This document shows, in pieces, positions 1 to 13,200 of a stretch of DNA of 64,000 nt. Numbering within the stretch: position 1 is the first letter of the stretch; each line of letters begins with the position of its first letter. The notes beneath the pieces are model-generated. The model was not told the DNA's origin, made no database searches, and worked only from the letters and a program-made list of their open reading frames with translations. Source of the DNA: Smittia aterrima (lineage: Eukaryota; Arthropoda; Insecta; Diptera; Chironomidae); the NCBI GenBank assembly GCA_033063855.1, contig CP093830.1, positions 13,206,854 through 13,270,853 on the forward strand, written 5' to 3'. The translations under genes were made by a program, and so were the position numbers.

Positions 1-3000
1 TACCTCGGAACGTGTTAATTTGCATAAGCGAAGCTGTTGACTCGACGTTGTTGTTTGTCGAAGAATAAGAAATAACGAACCGTGCTTGCTCTGAACTTGA
101 ACTTCCACGCTGTTTTACGAGAAACGTTTCTCAAATCCCGTAAAACAATAAATCTAAATATTTTTATCTCTTTCTCTCTTTTTTCGAATCTCATTTTTAA
201 CCATGAACAGTAATAGCGACCTGAACGCTTCTTTCCTTCCAAACATTTAAACTGGTTTCCACCACCAGCGAAAAGAAGCTGTGAAGAAGGGTGATTAGAC
301 GTTGTTTCGATTCTTCTTCTCGTTCGTTTTATGCTTCGACATGAGCTCTTCTGAATATTCTCACAAAATCAATGACATCTTGAACGAAAATTTTATTCAA
401 AAAGAAAAGCTTTGGCCATAAATTATCAGAAGATTTCCGTTGACACTTTCCTTCCTTCGCTGTACTCAGAAAGGATAGAAGAGCTTAAAGTCAAGAAACG
501 AACGAGAAGCAAATGAAGACTCTTATTCATCCCATAAATAACAACAGGAAAAACTTTTTCCTTTTCTTATCGAACAAAAAAAAAACCAACAGAAAATCCT
601 GAATCGACACATCGCCGCCATATTGTGAAACGTAAGGATCCCAGGAGTTTTTTTGCTGATAACAATTTCTTTAGTTGTTGCTTGTTGTGAAGCGTTTCCC
701 CTTGTTCATGATGAATCATTTTTTTGTTTCGTAATGTTTTGCCCGGAATTTATTTGTTTTGTCGCTTAATCACGGCCGCATCTGACAGATAACAAGTTGT
801 TATTAACAAGTCGGTTAGTCAGTTTTTTAGTCCGAAAATACTTGCACTAAACTGTGACGACCTTAATCAGCTCCGCATGACGAGTTGCCATGCGGTTTAT
901 GGACCCAAATAAAACAGTAAATTGTTATTCAGTATCGATAAACAAAAAGTTCAGCTGATGGCTTTGATAAGTCTCTGACACTTTGGTCTATCAATTAACA
1001 GCTTTGAATGAAGCTTGAGTTTTGATACCGAGCCTGATGTTAATTATCAAAATTGAACGATAAATTTTCCTCACTTCTAAGCTTAATGGACTTTCGTGCC
1101 GGTAAAAGAGCAATTCTCTAAGCTTTTAATTCCCTATTAGTCAATTCAAACGCGCGCGGCACGAGGATTAGCTCCAAGGTTCTCGCAATTGCTATGCCAG
1201 AGCAAGTGAATGCAATAAAAATCTAAACTGATTGAGTGAAATTGTCGTGCAGGAGCGACTGAGACGGGAAGTAACATTCGAAAGTCACATGCCGACCGAG
1301 CACTTTATCCGAAATTGCCACAAATTGTGCCTTTGAATTTAATTTATGACCTCATTGAGCATCGTAACTGGCAGAGAATGAATGAACAGAATTTTTAAAT
1401 CAAACAAGAATTGAAAAATTGCTTTAAGACTGCAAACGGCAATTTTCAATTTCTCTCAAGACCTTTCGTAATATTTTCTCTCTGGCCAATCCACTCAAAA
1501 GCTTCAGAGGCATGAATTTTTAATAAATTCTGATATCTCGTGTGTGCCAAGGGCAATGCATTCACTAAGCTCATGATGATACTACTAAGAAGTCAAATTT
1601 ACCGACGATGCTGATAACAACACAATCACTCAATGTCTAACTTAATCAAGGCCATACTCGAACTTCGATTATTAGATAACGAAATTCTTTTTCGATGGAA
1701 TTTGAAATATCTCTCAATGACAATTGAAAGATTAAGAAGCTCAAGCTAGGAAATAACTTTATTGCCTCTGCAGTCGTTATCGATAAATCATTTAAATTCA
1801 AATTACACTTTTCGAGTTTATTTTTGAGGCCATAAAGTTGACGAAATTTATCAGAGTTTTTGCAGTTTACTTGTAGAACATAATCCGGTCGCCTTCATAT
1901 TTGATTGCGCTATTGCGTAATCGTAAACGATCATAAATTTCAAAAGAGTACAGAGCTTGGATTAAGTGAAACTTGAAACAATTTGTAATAGAAATGACTA
2001 AGCGTGTTTCTTTGTGGGCGTGAGGGCAAGTGAATTTGATCCTATAAACATCCTATAGCAATTTTCGTACATGACTGCGGCACGAAAAGCTCCAAGAGAA
2101 GTCTTCATAAAAGAAGCATAAGCTCAATGGAAAAATAAAAATTAAATCCAATAACGCTGCTGCTTTTTCAAATGAAAAAGTGAGGGAGAGAGCGAGAAGG
2201 AACGACCTTTTATGCCTTTGCATAACATTACATTACAAACCATCATTATGCCGCACTTTCAAGAAATGTAATTCTCGAGCAAAGAACAAGCGTGAAAGGC
2301 TGCGCAGCTCACGCTTAATTGAATTATCCTTTCAACAATAAAAAGCAGCTTCGACGTGAAAATTCTAATTTGATTAGTTTTACGAGACAGTTTCCAAAGC
2401 TTTTGATAAATTAAAAGTATTTTTAACGATTTTCTTGAAGAGTCTCTCAGTTTTTCAGTTTATGTAACAGAAATTTTCTTGGCTCCGAATCAAGTAATCA
2501 AAATGTCCCTGTTTTTCCGCTGCTCGCTCGTTCGTTCCGCAATGTTTCATGCCAAGAGCTGCGAGAGAAAATATTTTTCTTGCATTTTTCAAGACGAACG
2601 AAAAGTTTGCTGGAACAAAAAACTTCTGAAAGTCTAATTTTTCATTTGGAACATGCCGAGTACGAAATGATTTACATAACACCATAAAAATGTGCATCAA
2701 GCTGCGCATGCGCTCCGACAGTGGAAAAAAGCTTTTTACAGACATTGATCCGCATTATTTGTGCTTTTATTGTTTTTGTTGACCCACACTCCAACACATT
2801 CTCGAGCTTTTCTTGAGTGGAAACGTCTCCACTTTGAACGGAGAGTGAGTGAAGTAATTTTCCATTCCCTCAGAAATGTCGTAAGACCCTGACAGATTCT
2901 GAATAGTCATCGCTTTCCACCGAAAGAAAATTTCGTCTTCCAAGCTTTCTCTCTCACAAACACACTCACAAGAGTGTGGGAACATTTTAGTTCCTTCATT

Positions 3001-4194
3001 TTCCAACGAAATACATTCAACAATATTTCTTTTTCTTTTTTGGGAAAAAGAAATCATTAAAGTTATTGATTTTTCGGGTTGAAGAAGCCTTAGCAGCAAA
3101 AGCGTTGCAGTTGACTCAAATCCCGAGGGCACTGACACATTTTATATCGAAGCTCTCCTTTTTGTCCTTTTCGTTGGTTGAATGCACTTCAAACGACGAC
3201 GACCCAATTATCATCAAGTGAAAAATTTAATGTTGTGCAACCAATTTATGTGAAAACTGAAAAAGCTTAAAGCGATTTATTTCTGACGTCACTGATCGCG
3301 ATTCACAATTGAATAATAAAATTGGAAACAGTTGGCGACTGTTTGCATCTCATCAGCTTCGTTCGTTTCGATTCGGTTGCTTTCAGTTAAAAGCTGCGAA
3401 TGTGTTCGCGGTTAGCTATGCTGCAAAAAGCAATTGAATCGAGGAAATCGTTTCAATTTTGTATATCGATTCATTTCGCTTAATGGGATTGCGAACTGTC
3501 AAACATGATTTTATTGCTCGGCTAGTGAACTAACTCCGCTTAAGGACAAAAATACTTTTAAGACCTGAACTCGTGCCGTTAAGAATCTTATTGTAATGCG
3601 ATTGAACTTTTAATAGACTTGTTGAGATTTGTTTGCCAATGCAAATCAACAGAACTCAATTTGAAATCCGTGACCTCAATCATTGATAGACGAAGAAGAG
3701 AATTCCGCCGTCGCCGATGAATTGAAATCAATTAAATTGCTCCAGTCGAGAGAAAACAGAAGAATTCGAACTTTCTGCCGCTCCATCATCCAATTATTTT
3801 GTTGATACCGTAAACATGTTTTTCGCAATTTCCTAAATGTTGTTTTCAATATTTTAAGACCATCCCCATGCCCCCCAAACACCCCAAGCCCCAAACATAT
3901 TGTTAAGAAATTTTTTTATTAACGTTTTTATTTTTTTTCATTCCTTTTCATCGGAAAAATGTTTTGTCGACGCTTTAAATGGATCAAACATTACACTGGA
4001 TTCCCGCTACTTGTTGTTTTATGCTTGTGCTATTGTTTTCGTCGCCGAATAATAAATAATTTACGATCCTGTTGTGCTTTTGATTTTTTGTTATGTTGTA
4101 AACCCCACAACGTATCAAACGCACCATACAAAATCTCATTAAACACAAACATTATCCACATCGATTGACCACAAATTCAATACAAAATTGACAG
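1..4194. other. 5' flank of Atpalpha, no gene recognised
   Basis: I see no open frame with the composition or motifs of a real protein on either strand. The stretch is AT-rich with many short homopolymer runs. It probably carries upstream promoters, enhancers or a non-coding first exon of Atpalpha. The only promoter-like hint is an arthropod initiator-type TCAGTT at 3383-3388 in a less AT-rich patch, without a clear TATA box. The first coding exon expected upstream of the alternative N-terminal exon at 4195 was not found here. Confidence 0.5.
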
Positions 4195-4275
4195 AACGGT
4201 CGTTCCGACTCGTATCGAGTCGCCACTGTGCCAGCAGTGGAAGATGACAATCTTACTGCTGACGGCCAGTACAAG
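4195..4275 (+). other. Atpalpha: Alternative N-terminal coding exon of Atpalpha
   Basis: An 81-nt exon (27 codons) reading NGRSDSYRVATV...TADGQYK, bounded by an acceptor AG at 4193-4194 and a GTAAGA donor at 4276. It joins in phase 0 to 6449, giving SRRKMPPK, so translation continues through the short-form Met at 6461. It closely resembles the N-terminal extension of the long Drosophila Atpalpha isoform (SDSYRVATV, ADGQYKSRRKM). An in-frame TGA at 4189-4191 means a separate upstream exon must supply the start codon. That exon is not identified in this window. Confidence 0.85.
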
Positions 4276-7200
4276 GTAAGAATACAATTGGCAATCAAAC
4301 ACTTTCATTACATCTAACACGAGAAGATGAATAGATTTGAATCTCAATCTATTTACCTTTGATTACACTAACATTGACTATAAGCTTAACATTTATTATT
4401 TTATTCCAAACTCAGTTTTATTTTATGTTTCCAAACTTGTAAGTGAGAATTTGTGGGATGTTTGCATAACTTTTTGAGCCGTGTCTGGTTTGGGTTGTCG
4501 ACTACGCTCGACACACTTTGAATGTAAAATGATGTGATGAATGACATTGCGACAGTGTTTTCAATGACTTTGGGTTGGGTCGGTTGAAGCCTCTTCGACA
4601 ACATTTCAACATAACAATCGAAGTTTGCCATTAGAATATTCTACGAGCACCTTGAAATGAATGTCGCAAAGTTTGTTGAGTTTCTATGAATGAAGTATCT
4701 GCTGATTAGAAGCAGTCAAGAGACTTTTTACAAAATGGAAAACTTTTTATCGCAGCAAACCATTCTCCTTCTTACGTAAGCAAAGATTTTTTTCCTAAAA
4801 TTTCAAATCATCCTGCGATTTCTCAACACATTCTCCTCCATCCACAAAGAAATGATTTGAAAAGTTTTGTTTGTTTTCCCATTCGCCGTGCAGAAATAAA
4901 GCAGAAGCGAAAATGATTGTTAAAATAAATAATTCGTTCTTTCGAGCTTTTCCCGAAAGACGATGAGAGTTTCTTTCTCCTCGTATTCATCATCATAATG
5001 AAACAAACATTCATTCGCTTGCTTACGTAATCGCAGAAAATATTTTCATTTTCATTATAAAAGAAATCTTCTATTAATAGTTAAGAAGAAGGCGATTTAA
5101 CAAAATTTGCTTCTAATTAAATTCTCGCGTTTCTAAAATTGCATTTCGTTTTGCCTTGGAGAGCAAAGCAAAGAATTTTTTATTCCAAGTTCAATTAAAA
5201 ATTCGCAAAGCTCTCACAGCCTCATTTGTTAAGTCCTTGAGTGTTCTAACTCGAAGGTCATCGACAAGATCGAACCATGAGTCTCAATTTAAATTTATTT
5301 CAAGCATGAAAGGTCTTTGAATGTTCTTTCCAGCTCACCACAAATGTTTAAATGAAGTGTAAAATGATTCTCATAACTCATAAAAATTTGCTGGCAAACA
5401 TCAGCTCGTTGCTTTAGTTTTATATATGCGGTTAACAATAACATTTCATGTATTATCGATCAAATGAGATTTCCGATGGAAACAGATTTTTAATGTTTAT
5501 TTTTAGTTGCATGATAGGTTTAGATATTTGTTCTGTGTAAAAAAATTGCTTGAAATTAAATTGGCGAGAGTGCATTATGCATTTTTAATGGAGAGAAAAA
5601 AGTTATTGGAGCAGAAATAATTGACAACAAACACAAAATTTCATTTCCCCCCTTCGCTCGGCATCTCGACAAGGTGATCGTGATGAATTTTAATTGAGTA
5701 GAAGCAGCTACCGTTTGTTACCAGGCGTCGTCAATTTTAATCATTCTTAATGCACAAAAGCGAGTGACACATAAATTAAAGTTTTCCGCTTGTTATCTTA
5801 ACAATTCGAGAGCAAGTGCCATAAATTAGTCAGCAAAAGAAGGAAAAAGATTCCCGCATGGCACGTGAAAGATTAACGTGAAAATTCTGCTCATGTGAAG
5901 CTCTTTTTCATTGCAGTCACACTCAGCGGTCGATAAAACTTTTTCGCTGACAACAGCAAGTTTGTTCCTTTTTCCTTTAACAGACATTCGAGTGACAAGT
6001 TGAGGAGAGAAAAATATAATTCTCGCATCGGGCGTCATCGAGCTGTTCTACATTTATTTTTATCGAACAAATAGTTTTTGCTCTGTGACGTAATGCGATG
6101 ACCTGAATTCCTCAGAGTTTGCTCATTCACCTCGCTTTTGAAGTTTACTTATCGAAGCCTGGACGGCTGAATTGGATTCCTCCATTATTTACGCGAACGT
6201 AAATGATGATAAGATAACGAAAGCCATTGACGACTTAAAGAGATTTCAATTTATTCGTTATCACTGAGCTCATAGCATAATTGTGTAATCAAACGTGCAT
6301 CCTCCATTAGTCTCAGTCAAGGCGTCAGCGAAATTGAGTGTGTCGGTTGTCTCTTCTGCTCCAATTCATTTTCTCTTCAACGAGATTAATAATAAACTTT
6401 ATTATCCGGTCACTAATTAAAATCTTTATCTCTGTCCTTCGCCATCAGTCAAGACGCAAAATGCCGCCCAAACCAAAAAAGGATAATTTAGACGATCTAA
6501 AACAGGAATTGGATATCGATTATCACAAAATCACGCAGGAGGAGTTATATCAAAGATTTCAAACACATCCAGAAAATGTAAGTCCTAACATCATTTGTCA
6601 AGCGAGAAGAGCATCTAATTTAACCTTTATCACGTTTAGGGTCTAAGTCACGCGAAGGCAAAAGAAAATTTGGAAAGAGATGGACCAAATGCTCTGACAC
6701 CCCCTAAACAAACACCAGAATGGGTTAAATTTTGTAAGAATCTCTTCGGTGGTTTCGCCCTTCTGCTGTGGATCGGAGCAATACTTTGCTTTATTGCCTA
6801 CTCAATTCAAGCGAGCACGGTCGAGGAGCCAGCCGACGATAATTTATATTTAGGTATTGTACTTTCCGCTGTCGTTATAGTTACTGGTATCTTCTCATAT
6901 TACCAGGTGAGTCAAGCATTGCATTACCATCAAGTCCATGATCAAACTTTTTCCCCAAAAAACATTTTTAGGAATCAAAAAGTTCGAAAATTATGGAGTC
7001 ATTCAAGAACATGGTACCCCAATTTGCTACGGTTATTCGTGAAGGCGAAAAGTTGACATTGCGCGCTGAGGACTTGACTTTGGGCGACGTTGTTGAAGTG
7101 AAGTTTGGTGACCGAATACCAGCCGACATTAGGGTTATCGAAGCTAGAAATTTCAAGGTATAAAACAATCATTCATTCGATTGAAGACAAATTATTCATT

Positions 7201-10200
7201 CGGTCGATTATTTCAGGTTGACAATTCATCATTGACTGGTGAATCTGAACCACAATCGCGCGGACATGAATTCACTCACGAGAACCCACTTGAAACGAAA
7301 AACTTGGCCTTCTTCTCAACGAATGCCGTCGAGGGAACAGCAAAGGGCGTTGTCATTTCATGCGGTGATCACACTGTCATGGGACGTATTGCAGGATTGG
7401 CATCTGGCTTGGACACTGGCGAAACTCCAATTGCAAAGGAAATCCACCATTTCATTCACTTAATTACTGGCGTCGCTGTCTTCTTGGGAGTCACCTTCTT
7501 CGTCATTGCCTTCATCCTCGGCTATCACTGGTTGGACGCTGTCATTTTCCTTATCGGTATCATTGTCGCTAACGTCCCCGAGGGATTATTGGCTACCGTC
7601 ACTGTCTGCTTGACCCTCACTGCTAAGCGCATGGCCTCGAAGAATTGCTTGGTAAAGAACTTGGAAGCTGTTGAAACTTTGGGCTCAACCTCCACCATCT
7701 GCTCTGACAAGACCGGAACATTGACACAAAACCGAATGACTGTCGCTCATATGTGGTTCGATAACCAAATCATTGAAGCTGACACCACTGAAGATCAATC
7801 TGGAGTTCAATATGACCGCACCAGCCCTGGATTCAAAGCTCTCTCCCGTATCGCTACTTTGTGCAATCGCGCTGAATTCAAGGGAGGACAGGAAGGTGTT
7901 CCAATCTTGAAGAAGGAAGTCTCTGGAGACGCTTCTGAAGCTGCTTTATTGAAATGTATGGAACTTGCTCTTGGCGATGTCTTGACTATCCGTAAACGCA
8001 ACAAGAAGGTTACTGAAATTCCATTCAACTCAACCAACAAATTCCAAGTGTCGATTCACGAAACTGAAGATGCTAGCGATCCTCGTTACTTGCTGGTCAT
8101 GAAGGGAGCTCCCGAAAGAATCTTGGAACGTTGCAGCACCATCTTCATTAACGGAAAAGAGAAATTGATGGACGAAGAAATGAAGGAAGCTTTCAACAAC
8201 GCTTACTTGGAACTTGGAGGACTTGGAGAACGTGTGCTCGGATTCTGTGACACAATGTTGCCATCAGACAAATACCCGAACGGCTTCAAATTCAACTCGG
8301 ATGACCCTAACTTCCAATTGGAGGGCTTGCGTTTCGTTGGTTTAATGTCCATGATTGATCCACCTCGTGCTGCCGTACCTGATGCCGTCGCCAAATGTCG
8401 TTCAGCTGGTATTAAAGTTATCATGGTCACTGGTGATCATCCAATTACTGCTAAGGCTATCGCTAAATCTGTCGGAATCATTTCTGAAGGAAACGAGACT
8501 GTTGAAGATATTGCACAACGCTTGAACATCCCTGTCTCGGAAGTCAATCCACGTGAAGCTAAGGCTGCCGTTGTTCACGGAACTGAATTGCGTGAACTCT
8601 CGGGTGATCAACTCGATGAAATTCTTCGTTATCACACTGAAATCGTATTCGCTCGTACCTCACCCCAGCAGAAACTCATCATTGTCGAAGGTTGCCAACG
8701 AATGGGAGCTATCGTCGCTGTCACTGGTGATGGTGTTAACGACTCTCCAGCTTTGAAGAAAGCTGATATTGGTGTTGCTATGGGTATTGCTGGCTCTGAC
8801 GTCTCGAAACAAGTAAATATCATCTTCTCTCCATTATCTACTCTCTCGAGTGCAAATATTTATTATTTTCTTTTCTTTCTCAAGGCCGCTGACATGATCT
8901 TGTTGGATGATAACTTTGCTTCGATCGTTACTGGTGTCGAGGAAGGTCGTTTGATTTTCGACAATTTGAAGAAGTCAATCGCTTATACACTCACATCAAA
9001 CATTCCGGAGATTTCACCTTTCTTGGCTTTCATTCTCTGCGATATTCCATTGCCATTGGGAACCGTCACCATCTTGTGTATTGATTTGGGAACTGACATG
9101 GTAAGTTGGACGTTAAATGACATCTCTCATCAGATTAACGAAGACAAACCTATTTTGTTTGATTTACCATCATGATTTGATTATATTGTTGCTGACAAAA
9201 TCGGTTAATAATGAGTTTAATGGATGACATGTCCCGATGAGAATATTCGTCATCTCTCTCCCTTCATTGTGGGAGACATTGTGTCCAATCAATAATTAAA
9301 TGATGCGTACTCTGATGGAACATTATATTATTTAGGTGCCAGCAATTTCATTAGCGTACGAACATGCCGAGTCTGACATAATGAAAAGACGTCCTCGTAA
9401 TCCATACGCTGACAAATTAGTCAACGAGAGGTAAAGCGCTTTTGCCCGTCGCCCAAGCAAACGTCTTAAGCTAGTTTCGATTTCAATCCTTTTATTTCTT
9501 ACGTCCCTCAAATGTATTTTTCAACTTTTCTTATTTTATTCGAAGCCTTCAATGTGACAGGTTTGGAAATTAAGGAGTGGCTTTGATCAAAGTTTCCTAA
9601 ATTCCTTCTGAAACATTGAAGTCTTTACTTTTTTTTTTCGTATGAAACTAGTTTTGCTGTGGGCATTCGAGCGAAGAAATGTAATATAAACTAAGAAGGA
9701 AAGAAAGAAAATTGCGTAATCAAAAAAAAACGAAAGAAGAGCGAAATCTGAAATTGGAGTGACCCGAACGACTTTATATTACATCAAGTACACGCAAAAA
9801 AAAGAGGACGCTCGTTCTCGTATCTTAGTCATTGTGTAACGAATTTCATTCTCTTGGTATTGCTAAATATTTTATGATCTTCTTAAGTCTTGCGAAAGTA
9901 TCTTTTTCCTTTTATTTATTCTTCTTGTCACTTTAACTAATCTCGGCAAGAAATTATTTTACTTTTCTTTTGAGAATCCGACGAAGAAAATTTTTCAATC
10001 TGCACAAATTGTCATGAAAAGCATTTTTGAACGATTCTGCGCTCCACAATTTAAAACTCAGCAACAAGAGTTGGATATCAAATCAAATCCAAAACCTCAC
10101 GAACGAATTTCGAATACGAGATTCAATTTTCATTTTTTTATTATTTTATTCATTTCCACGTCGATCGATGAATTGAATCAAATAGGTTCCAGCCATTTCG

Positions 10201-13200
10201 CTCGCTTACGAACACGCCGAAGCTGACATTATGAAACGTCCACCTCGTGACCCGTTCAACGATAAATTAGTCAATCAAAGGTTTTTGAGTCAAACTTTTT
10301 AATTCTTTCGAATGCAAAGAATAACTTTCCATGCTGCTAACACACGAACCTTTGGATAGTTAGAAATTAAGGTCAAACCTACGCAAGATGAATAACAAAC
10401 AAACAACTAAGCGCATTAGCATTATCAATGCGAAAGCACAAGTGCGATAATTTTGTTTTATGTCCTCCTTTATCTGCACATCATGTTATGAAACCGACCC
10501 TTCCTTGAACCCTTCTAACATGAACATGTCTACGCCCTGCAAGCGATTGTCGTCGTGTCTTGCTTGAGATAGCACAAAACCGAATGTTTTTGAAACTACT
10601 AATCATCATTCTTCACTATCCTCTCTTGACACATTCTAAAAAGAAATAATCGCAAGTGTCAACGCCGTCATCACCAAAACAAAAAAAAATTCATGAAGCT
10701 CTTAGACTCATACAAATCTGAAACGATTATTCAAAGCTTCTCTCCTGAGTCATGAAGAACATGACAAGATCCCGACCTCTCGTTGATGAGAGAGATGAAA
10801 GCACATTTCCCATTCTTTCTCGACCGCAATCTAACTAGTCACAGAAAATAGTTTCACTCTCTCTCCTTCTGTCTCTTTTAGAGTTTAGTCACATTCAGAG
10901 AAACAAATAGAAAACTCTTTCTTAACTGAAAGTGTTTAGATTTTTCTTTCCATCATTTTTCATTTGTTATCACATTTTTTTAGATAACAATTTGCTCGAA
11001 TCATTCTAAAATGATGAAAAACTTATTTTATTTTCTTTGAACTCATTCAACCATCAAAACGATCATTTAATCATTTTTTCACTCTTGAAGTTAAGTAGAG
11101 AATGTCAAAGTTAATTATTATTAAATGTGTTGAATAGTTTTCCCAGCACAAAATCGTTATTCGTAGTCTAAAGTTGATGGTGTGTCATTAAGTTGAGTGT
11201 TCCGTGAGTTTGTTTAGACATTTGTTAAACGACATTCGTTTAATGTAAACCCATTGGAACGACTCTAAAAGCTCTTAGGACTTTAATGACACTCCATTTT
11301 TCGACCGATAGCTGTTAGCATTTTAAACACACTCCGTTGATATCACGCGACAAGAAAATTCTAACGACGACGTCATCCGGAAAATTGCGTTAGACTAGTG
11401 ACAGCTTTTACAAACGAACAAAAAAGGAACAATTCATCAAACAATCGAGCGGACATTTACGCGGCTTATTAGTTAAACATTTTACTCATTGTTGTCGACA
11501 AAGCGAAGAAGACGAAACGACTTTTTCGTGATCACCTCACATAATCGTAAATTTATTCCACAACATTTTTTTATGTTTGAAATCCCTCTTCCGTTATGTA
11601 GGTGCCAGCTATTTCCTTAGCTTATGAAGAGGCCGAATCTGATATTATGAAAAGACAACCAAGGAATCCGTTCAATGATAAATTGGTTAACGAGAGGTAA
11701 CAAATCAAAATCCGAAAGGGAAACGAAACAAAATTTACACAGAAATTGCTAAATTTACATAAAATTAATGAGCGGGAGGAAATAAGTTTTAAGTTTTCTT
11801 AACTATTTTCATGTTTAATGGATCAGCAAGTTTACTATAATTTGATTGGAACTTTTGGTGCGAGAAGGTCGAAGGAAATGTGTTTTGTTGAGAAGAAGAA
11901 AACAAAAAATCGATAAACATTTCCTCCGACAATCTCATTTTTGCTAATTTGGCAACATTCATTTGAAGACTCGTACTTTAGACCTCAAAGCAAATTTTAC
12001 ATCGAAATTAAAATCCTTTCAACGTTGTCTTTTTAAATGGTGTGAGATATTAATAACATCAGCAATTATTTAGTTATTGGAGTTAATTTAAATCTAAATT
12101 TAGAGAAATATTTAAATAATTGCAAATGTAGCTTTAAAATTAATTAAAAACTTAATTCTTAAGTGGGGCAAACTCCTTTAGATTCTGCTTATTTTATTGT
12201 TGTTAGTTTTTAATGAAAATCGGAAACTTGATCGAACTCTTTGATCAACTTTAAGATTTTTTCACTTCATTGCCTTCAACCTCAGCCATCATCATCAATC
12301 AACTTTATAATTTTACTTTCATTATCTCGCCATCTTCTGAAACACTAAACTTAAGCTCTTCTCAACTCTTTACCACTTCAAACTCTTTAACTTTGATGTG
12401 CAGCTATGAATCTCTCTTTTCAAAGTCTTTTTGCTGTGCAATTACATTCCTTTGACTGTTTTTGAACTTGTTTTGCACAATTTTCTGTGATTTCTCTAAC
12501 AATTATCGTTTGGTGTGGCTATGAAGCAAATTTATCGAGCGACTAACCAAAAAATTTTGCCTGCAAATCTTGGATCTCTGTGAACTTCTTTTTGTTGGTT
12601 TTAATGATTGTTCTTGACATCAGCGGATGTCGATTTCGATGGGTTGGTTGAGGCAAGGTAAGTTCTTGTTGTCTATGAAATAAGTTTGTGAAGAAAAGCA
12701 GCTTCCGTTTCCGCTGGAATGCCAAAAAAGAAATGTGAAGGATGATGATGAATAACTGTTGTGATGTGTTCTGTCCTCTGTCTTCCTCTTGAGTCACCAA
12801 AATATTTTTCCCTTAATGTATGTCCAAAGTAAAGTGGCAACATCCTTACCCCATTTGTTGTTCATTGTGTTAATGTTGTCGACGCGAGAAGAAGAGCTTG
12901 CCTTGATTTCAATTTGTCAATTCGTGTTTGTCTTGCCGAAAAGGAAATTTTCGCACCTGATAATGCTCGAATATGCGCACAAAGCAATTCTTATTAAATC
13001 AACAACATGTTGACATCGGAGAAGGAATTCTGTGTGTGTGTATGTTAGTTAAAGTTCACTAGAATCTTCATTGGTGTCGTCGTGTTAATTTTGTTCTATC
13101 GACATTTGACTCCACGATTCATTAACTCGCCATTTCTCATTATCATGTATCACTCTTATTTTATTTCCTTATAAGTTGAAGAATCATTTCCTTGGAAAGT

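Noticed and set aside
3959..4168. Plus-strand open frame beginning MFCRRFKWIKHYTG just before the Atpalpha N-terminal exon
   Set aside because: It is in a different frame, ends in AT-rich sequence before the acceptor, and has no splice continuity with 4195-4275.
9101..9175. Read-through of the Atpalpha exon past 9100, and of the exon ending at 8812 into the following intron
   Set aside because: Good donors (GTAAGT at 9101, GTAAAT at 8813) and the conserved protein sequence show these are intron reads.
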